A stretch of 64,000 bases of DNA from Novosphingobium sp. Leaf2 (GTDB lineage: Bacteria; Pseudomonadota; Alphaproteobacteria; Sphingomonadales; Sphingomonadaceae), in contig NZ_LMJY01000016.1 in assembly GCF_001421325.1 (NCBI RefSeq), positions 372,307-436,306 on the forward strand, in the 5' to 3' direction. The notes beneath the pieces are model-generated. The model was given only the letters and a program-made list of their open reading frames with translations. It had not been told where the DNA came from and searched no databases. Shown piece by piece: positions 60,897 through 64,000 of this stretch; position 1 is the first letter of the stretch, and every line of letters begins with the position of its first letter. The position numbers and the translations under genes were made by a program.

Positions 60897-62296
60897 TGAA
60901 GACGCCGGTTTTCCCGCATGCCGCCCCGCAGGCGCGCATCAGCATGCGCACCTGCCTGGGCTTTGGCGTCGGCACCGTGGGCGTGTCGATCATGCTCAAC
61001 ACCGTGACGACGTATTTCCCCGCGCTGATGTCCACGGTGCTGGGCCAGTCGCCCGAGATCGCAGGCTATCTGCTGATGATCTCCAAACTCGCGGACGCGG
61101 TGATCGACGTTGCCGTCGGCAGCATGTCGGACCGGGCCCGCACGCGCTGGGGCCGCCGCAAGCCGTTCATGCTGGGCGGCGCGCTGCTTTCGGTGGTCGC
61201 GTTCCTGATGCTGTTCGCCCCGCCGATGATGGGCCAGGGCGCGCTGATGGTATGGATGGTGGCGGGTCTGGTGATCTATTCCACCGCCTATTCGCTATTC
61301 AACGTGCCTTACATGGCGCTGCCGTCGGAATTGACCGATGGCTTCCATGAACGCACCCGCCTCATCTCTTTTCGCACCGTGTTCGTGTCGATCGGCCAGT
61401 TGCTGGCCATGGCAGGCACCGCCTGGCTGATCCAGAGCGGCGGGGGCGGACGATCCGGTTTCGCGACGATGGGCGTCGTCATGGCGCTGATCATCGGCGG
61501 CAGCATGACCGGAACCGTGCTCTCCGTGCCCGTCCAGCACGGCACCGCCCCTGTCGCCGGCAAGCACCTCCCCGGCTTTGCGCAGATGCGGGCCATTGCG
61601 CGCAACCGCCCGTTCATGATGCTGCTGGGCGCCAAGGTCTTCCAGTTCCTATCGTTCGCCTCGGTCGCGTCCACCATGCTGCTGTTCATGCTCAACGTGC
61701 TGAAGGTGGGCTACGATGGGCAGATCGTCTTCGCCGTCGTCCAGAACGTGGTCACCGCGCTTGCCATGCCGCTTTGGGTGTGGACCGGCAGGACCATCGG
61801 CAAGCGTCGCACGTACCTGATCGGTGTCATGATTTTCTGCCTCACCACGCTCAGCTGGCTGCTGGCCGACCAGTCAATCACCAACCTGGGCATCGCTGCG
61901 CGCGGCGTTTTCGGCGGGCTTGGATCAGGCGCGATCATCCTGATGTCGATCTCCATGCTTGGCGACACCCAGGCCTACGATCGCCTGCTGAGCGGCGAGG
62001 CGCGAGAGGGCCTGCTATCGAGCGCGATCGCGGTGATCGAGAAGGTCAGCTTCGCGCTGGGCGTTGCCGTGCTGGGACTGTTCCTTCATGCCCTGGGCTA
62101 CGTTCCGACCACCGGCGGCGCGCTGGTCCTGCAGCCAGCAAGCGCGATGCTGGCGCTCAAGATGGGCTTTGCGGTCATTCCGTCCGCCATGTTCGCCATC
62201 AACGGCTTGTTCCTGTGGGCCTACGACCTTGACGAAGACAAACTCGCAGCCACCCGCCTGGCAACCCCGGAAGGCCTGGGCGACACGGCGACCTAG
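60893..62296 (+). CDS. GPH-family MFS symporter
   Basis: The 467-residue protein has about 12 membrane segments and the GPH pattern: GFGVGTVGVSIMLNTVTTYFPALMSTVLG, ISKLADAVIDVAVGSMSDRARTRWGRRKPFMLGGA and YSLFNVPYMALPSELTDGFHERTRLISFRTVF. The GRRKPF motif in loop 2-3 is characteristic. It should import a polar organic compound for the catabolic enzymes on both sides. The ATG overlaps the upstream stop (ATGA). Confidence 0.92.
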   Translation: MMKTPVFPHAAPQARISMRTCLGFGVGTVGVSIMLNTVTTYFPALMSTVLGQSPEIAGYLLMISKLADAVIDVAVGSMSDRARTRWGRRKPFMLGGALLSVVAFLMLFAPPMMGQGALMVWMVAGLVIYSTAYSLFNVPYMALPSELTDGFHERTRLISFRTVFVSIGQLLAMAGTAWLIQSGGGGRSGFATMGVVMALIIGGSMTGTVLSVPVQHGTAPVAGKHLPGFAQMRAIARNRPFMMLLGAKVFQFLSFASVASTMLLFMLNVLKVGYDGQIVFAVVQNVVTALAMPLWVWTGRTIGKRRTYLIGVMIFCLTTLSWLLADQSITNLGIAARGVFGGLGSGAIILMSISMLGDTQAYDRLLSGEAREGLLSSAIAVIEKVSFALGVAVLGLFLHALGYVPTTGGALVLQPASAMLALKMGFAVIPSAMFAINGLFLWAYDLDEDKLAATRLATPEGLGDTAT

Positions 62297-62388
62297 TACC
62301 CGTTGCGGTTGGCCGCTGGACTCGCCGCTGCGCGGAGAGTCCGTGTTCGACAAGACGGTTTCCAACACACTAAGAGCATCGTGTTCCC

Positions 62389-63222
62389 ATGACCCAAACG
62401 CCCGTCATCAGCCGCGCATACACCACCTGCCGCTACGGCCAGATGCATTATCGCATCGCCGGAGAGGTAACTGGCGGCCACGTTCCGATCGTGCTGCTGC
62501 ACCAAAACCCCTCTTCGGGGTACGAGTACGAGGCCCTGATCCGCGAACTCGCACGGGACCGGCTGGTAGTTTCGTTCGACACGCCCGGCTACGGCATGTC
62601 CGACGCGCCCCCCGCACCGCCGGGCATGGCCGGCTATGCGGCGGCGTTCTCCGACGGGCTGGATGCCCTGGCTGCCGCCGGCGTGCTTGACGGTATGGTC
62701 GATCTTTACGGCTTTCACACCGGAACGCTGCTCTCGTGCGAACTGGCGATTGCCCGCCCCGACCGCGTTCGGGCATTGGGTCTTACAGGCATCCCGATGT
62801 TCGATGCCGAAACGCTGGCGAAGAAGCTGGACGAAGCCACACATTTCCCGGAACCGGACGAAAGCGGCGACGTCATCCTGGGTCTGCTTGGCCGGTTGTG
62901 GGGTTACATCGTGGTCGATCGCGACCCGCGGCAGTCGCTTGATAAGGCGATCTGGAACTTCGCGGACAAGGCGCGCGTCCTACACCGCTTCACCTGGGCC
63001 TATACCGGCGTATGGGCATGGGATTTCTCCCGCCTGGGGCTGGTCACCCAGCCTGCCGTGCTCATCCAGACAGCCGAGGATCTGCTGGAAATCTCCAAGC
63101 AGGCCGCTGGCCGCATGCCGTCCTGCACGACGGTGGAACTTCTCGACCTCAACAAAGACATTTTCGATATTGCACCGGAGCGAATTGCCAATGAACTGCG
63201 TGACTTCCTTGACGGCCTCTGA
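62389..63222 (+). CDS. Alpha/beta-hydrolase-fold protein with GxHTG elbow, second copy
   Basis: The 277-residue protein has VPIVLLHQNPSSGYEYEALIRELA and VVSFDTPGYGMSDAP. The elbow is YGFHTGTLLSCELAIARPDRVRALGLTGIP with His110 in place of Ser. Near the C-terminus, where the catalytic His is expected, the sequence is LNKDIFDIAPE, so the normal triad is absent. It is paralogous in this respect to the protein at 60018. A 92-base gap follows the symporter, and the next gene overlaps its end by 32 bases. Confidence 0.85.
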   Translation: MTQTPVISRAYTTCRYGQMHYRIAGEVTGGHVPIVLLHQNPSSGYEYEALIRELARDRLVVSFDTPGYGMSDAPPAPPGMAGYAAAFSDGLDALAAAGVLDGMVDLYGFHTGTLLSCELAIARPDRVRALGLTGIPMFDAETLAKKLDEATHFPEPDESGDVILGLLGRLWGYIVVDRDPRQSLDKAIWNFADKARVLHRFTWAYTGVWAWDFSRLGLVTQPAVLIQTAEDLLEISKQAAGRMPSCTTVELLDLNKDIFDIAPERIANELRDFLDGL

Positions 63223-64000
63223 GCTTCCCATTGCCGAGGTCTCGCACTCGGTCCTTCACCCCGATTTCATCGCCCGCGAAGTCGCGCGCCGGTATCCGAT
63301 CAATGGCGAACTGACGTGCTTCCTGCTCTATCGCGGCATGAACGACGTCTATCTCGTTCAGGATGAGACCACAAAGTATGCCCTGCGCGTCTGGCGCAAG
63401 ACGTACCGCGACGTCGATGACGTAGCTTACGAGCTGGATTTCCTTGATTATCTGCGCCAGCAGGGCTTTGCCGCCTCGGTTGGCGTGCCCCAGCATGACG
63501 GCGCGTTGTACTTCAAGGTCGCATCGCCCGAAGGCGAGCGCGCGATTGCCCTTTACGACTGGGCGCCCGGCGTGAAGTTCGGCGACCGATTGTCCGAAGA
63601 AACCGCCTTCCGCATTGGCGCGGCCATGGCCGAAATGCACCTTCACGGCTATGAATGGGCCGGACGGGACCACCAGTTCTCGACCGATACGGCCAAGGAC
63701 TACAACATCTGCATGCCCGCGCTGATCGACTTCGTGTACGATCGTCCGGACGACCTGCACGATTACCCGATCATCGCTGCCAATCTTGACAAGCGGCTCG
63801 ACGAACTGGCTGCTTCGGGCAAGGTCCCGCTCGGCGTCTGCCACCGTGACTTCCACCCCAGCAACGTGCACGTCGATGAAGACGGCAAGATCACGCTGCT
63901 GGATTTCGACGCGGCGGGCGAGGATTTCCTGATGCAGGATGTCCAGAACTTCGTGTGGGGCAACCTGTTCTACGGCTTCGACCCCAAGATCGGCGAAGCG
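63191..64000 (+). CDS. APH/choline-kinase-type phosphotransferase (partial, runs off the window)
   Basis: The frame from ATG 63191 is open to the window end (270 codons). It has a kinase-like fold: LYRGMNDVYLVQDETTKYALRVWRK (nucleotide loop and lysine), FLDYLRQQGF, then the catalytic VCHRDFHPSNVHVDEDGKITLLDFDAAGED with His218-Arg-Asp220, Asn225 and Asp238/Asp240. This is the phosphotransferase enzyme family (APH, homoserine kinase, SrkA-like). A GGAG lies upstream of the ATG. The gene overlaps the end of the hydrolase gene by 32 bases in another frame. It may phosphorylate an alcohol intermediate of the cluster; the substrate is unknown. Confidence 0.88.
   Translation, partial: MNCVTSLTASELPIAEVSHSVLHPDFIAREVARRYPINGELTCFLLYRGMNDVYLVQDETTKYALRVWRKTYRDVDDVAYELDFLDYLRQQGFAASVGVPQHDGALYFKVASPEGERAIALYDWAPGVKFGDRLSEETAFRIGAAMAEMHLHGYEWAGRDHQFSTDTAKDYNICMPALIDFVYDRPDDLHDYPIIAANLDKRLDELAASGKVPLGVCHRDFHPSNVHVDEDGKITLLDFDAAGEDFLMQDVQNFVWGNLFYGFDPKIGEA

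Noticed and set aside
1..64000. CRISPR arrays, tRNA or rRNA genes, insertion sequences or prophage
   Set aside because: No spaced direct repeats, cloverleaf-like sequence, transposase or phage gene was recognised on either strand.

Overview
The window is a GC-rich (visibly well above 60 percent) chromosomal segment from an alphaproteobacterium. The most likely source is a sphingomonad (Sphingomonadales, for example Novosphingobium or Sphingobium). This rests on three large TonB-dependent receptors, an OprP-type porin, dense overlapping operons (ATGA/GTGA junctions) and Sphingomonadales-like protein flavour; no rRNA or marker gene is present to prove it. I saw no tRNA, rRNA, CRISPR array or intact mobile element.

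Layout. 1-5.4 kb is housekeeping catabolism: the end of astA, then astB (arginine succinyltransferase pathway), a HAD phosphatase, purU on the other strand, and a fahA-maiA operon (tyrosine/homogentisate degradation) behind a perfect 10-bp inverted repeat. 5.5-11.3 kb is a sulfate-ester module: a DUF3072 protein, a formylglycine-generating enzyme with both catalytic cysteines, an AtsA-type sulfatase with the CSPTR site, and a divergent TonB receptor carrying a one-base frameshift. 11.5-13.2 kb has a LysR regulator divergent from a hydrolase-fold protein without its nucleophile. 13.2-19.3 kb is a di/tricarboxylate uptake unit (CitMHS permease, OprP porin, periplasmic binding protein) divergent from a TctD/TctE-like two-component system. 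19.6-21.7 kb encodes an RsbQ-like hydrolase overlapping a GAF/PAS-GGDEF diguanylate cyclase. 21.9-24.7 kb is an arsRCBH operon with two tandem operator palindromes. A decayed porin gene follows at about 25.0-25.4 kb.

25.4-49 kb is a large organosulfur-scavenging region. It holds a TonB receptor; an ssu-type operon (permease, ATPase, thiol dioxygenase-like cupin, multi-rhodanese protein, SsuD-like monooxygenase, a second flavin monooxygenase, a TauD/AtsK-type dioxygenase and a sulfonate-type binding lipoprotein); a divergent LysR regulator; a thioredoxin-fold protein; a second operon (FAD/NAD(P) protein, binding lipoprotein, SfnB/DszC-like flavoprotein, 2-hydroxyacid dehydrogenase); a third TonB receptor; and a third operon (binding lipoprotein, class II aldolase, flavin monooxygenase). 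There are three solute-binding lipoproteins for one visible permease/ATPase pair and no obvious flavin reductase. Related inverted repeats of the form TCTAC-N7-GTAGA lie upstream of the sulfatase/TonB pair and the second TonB receptor, with degenerate copies flanking the ssuC-LysR promoter region; I infer a shared sulfur regulon.

49-64 kb contains an exported SUMF1-like protein without the FGE cysteines, a B3 metallo-beta-lactamase with Glu in place of the first zinc histidine, a Gfo/Idh/MocA oxidoreductase with a GPH-type symporter, and two facing operons that look like a catabolic cluster of unknown substrate: a FAD monooxygenase, a DUF1330 protein, hydrolase-fold proteins, two LLM flavin monooxygenases, an M24 metallohydrolase, a second GPH-type symporter, two unusual GxHTG hydrolase-fold proteins, and a phosphotransferase that runs off the window end.
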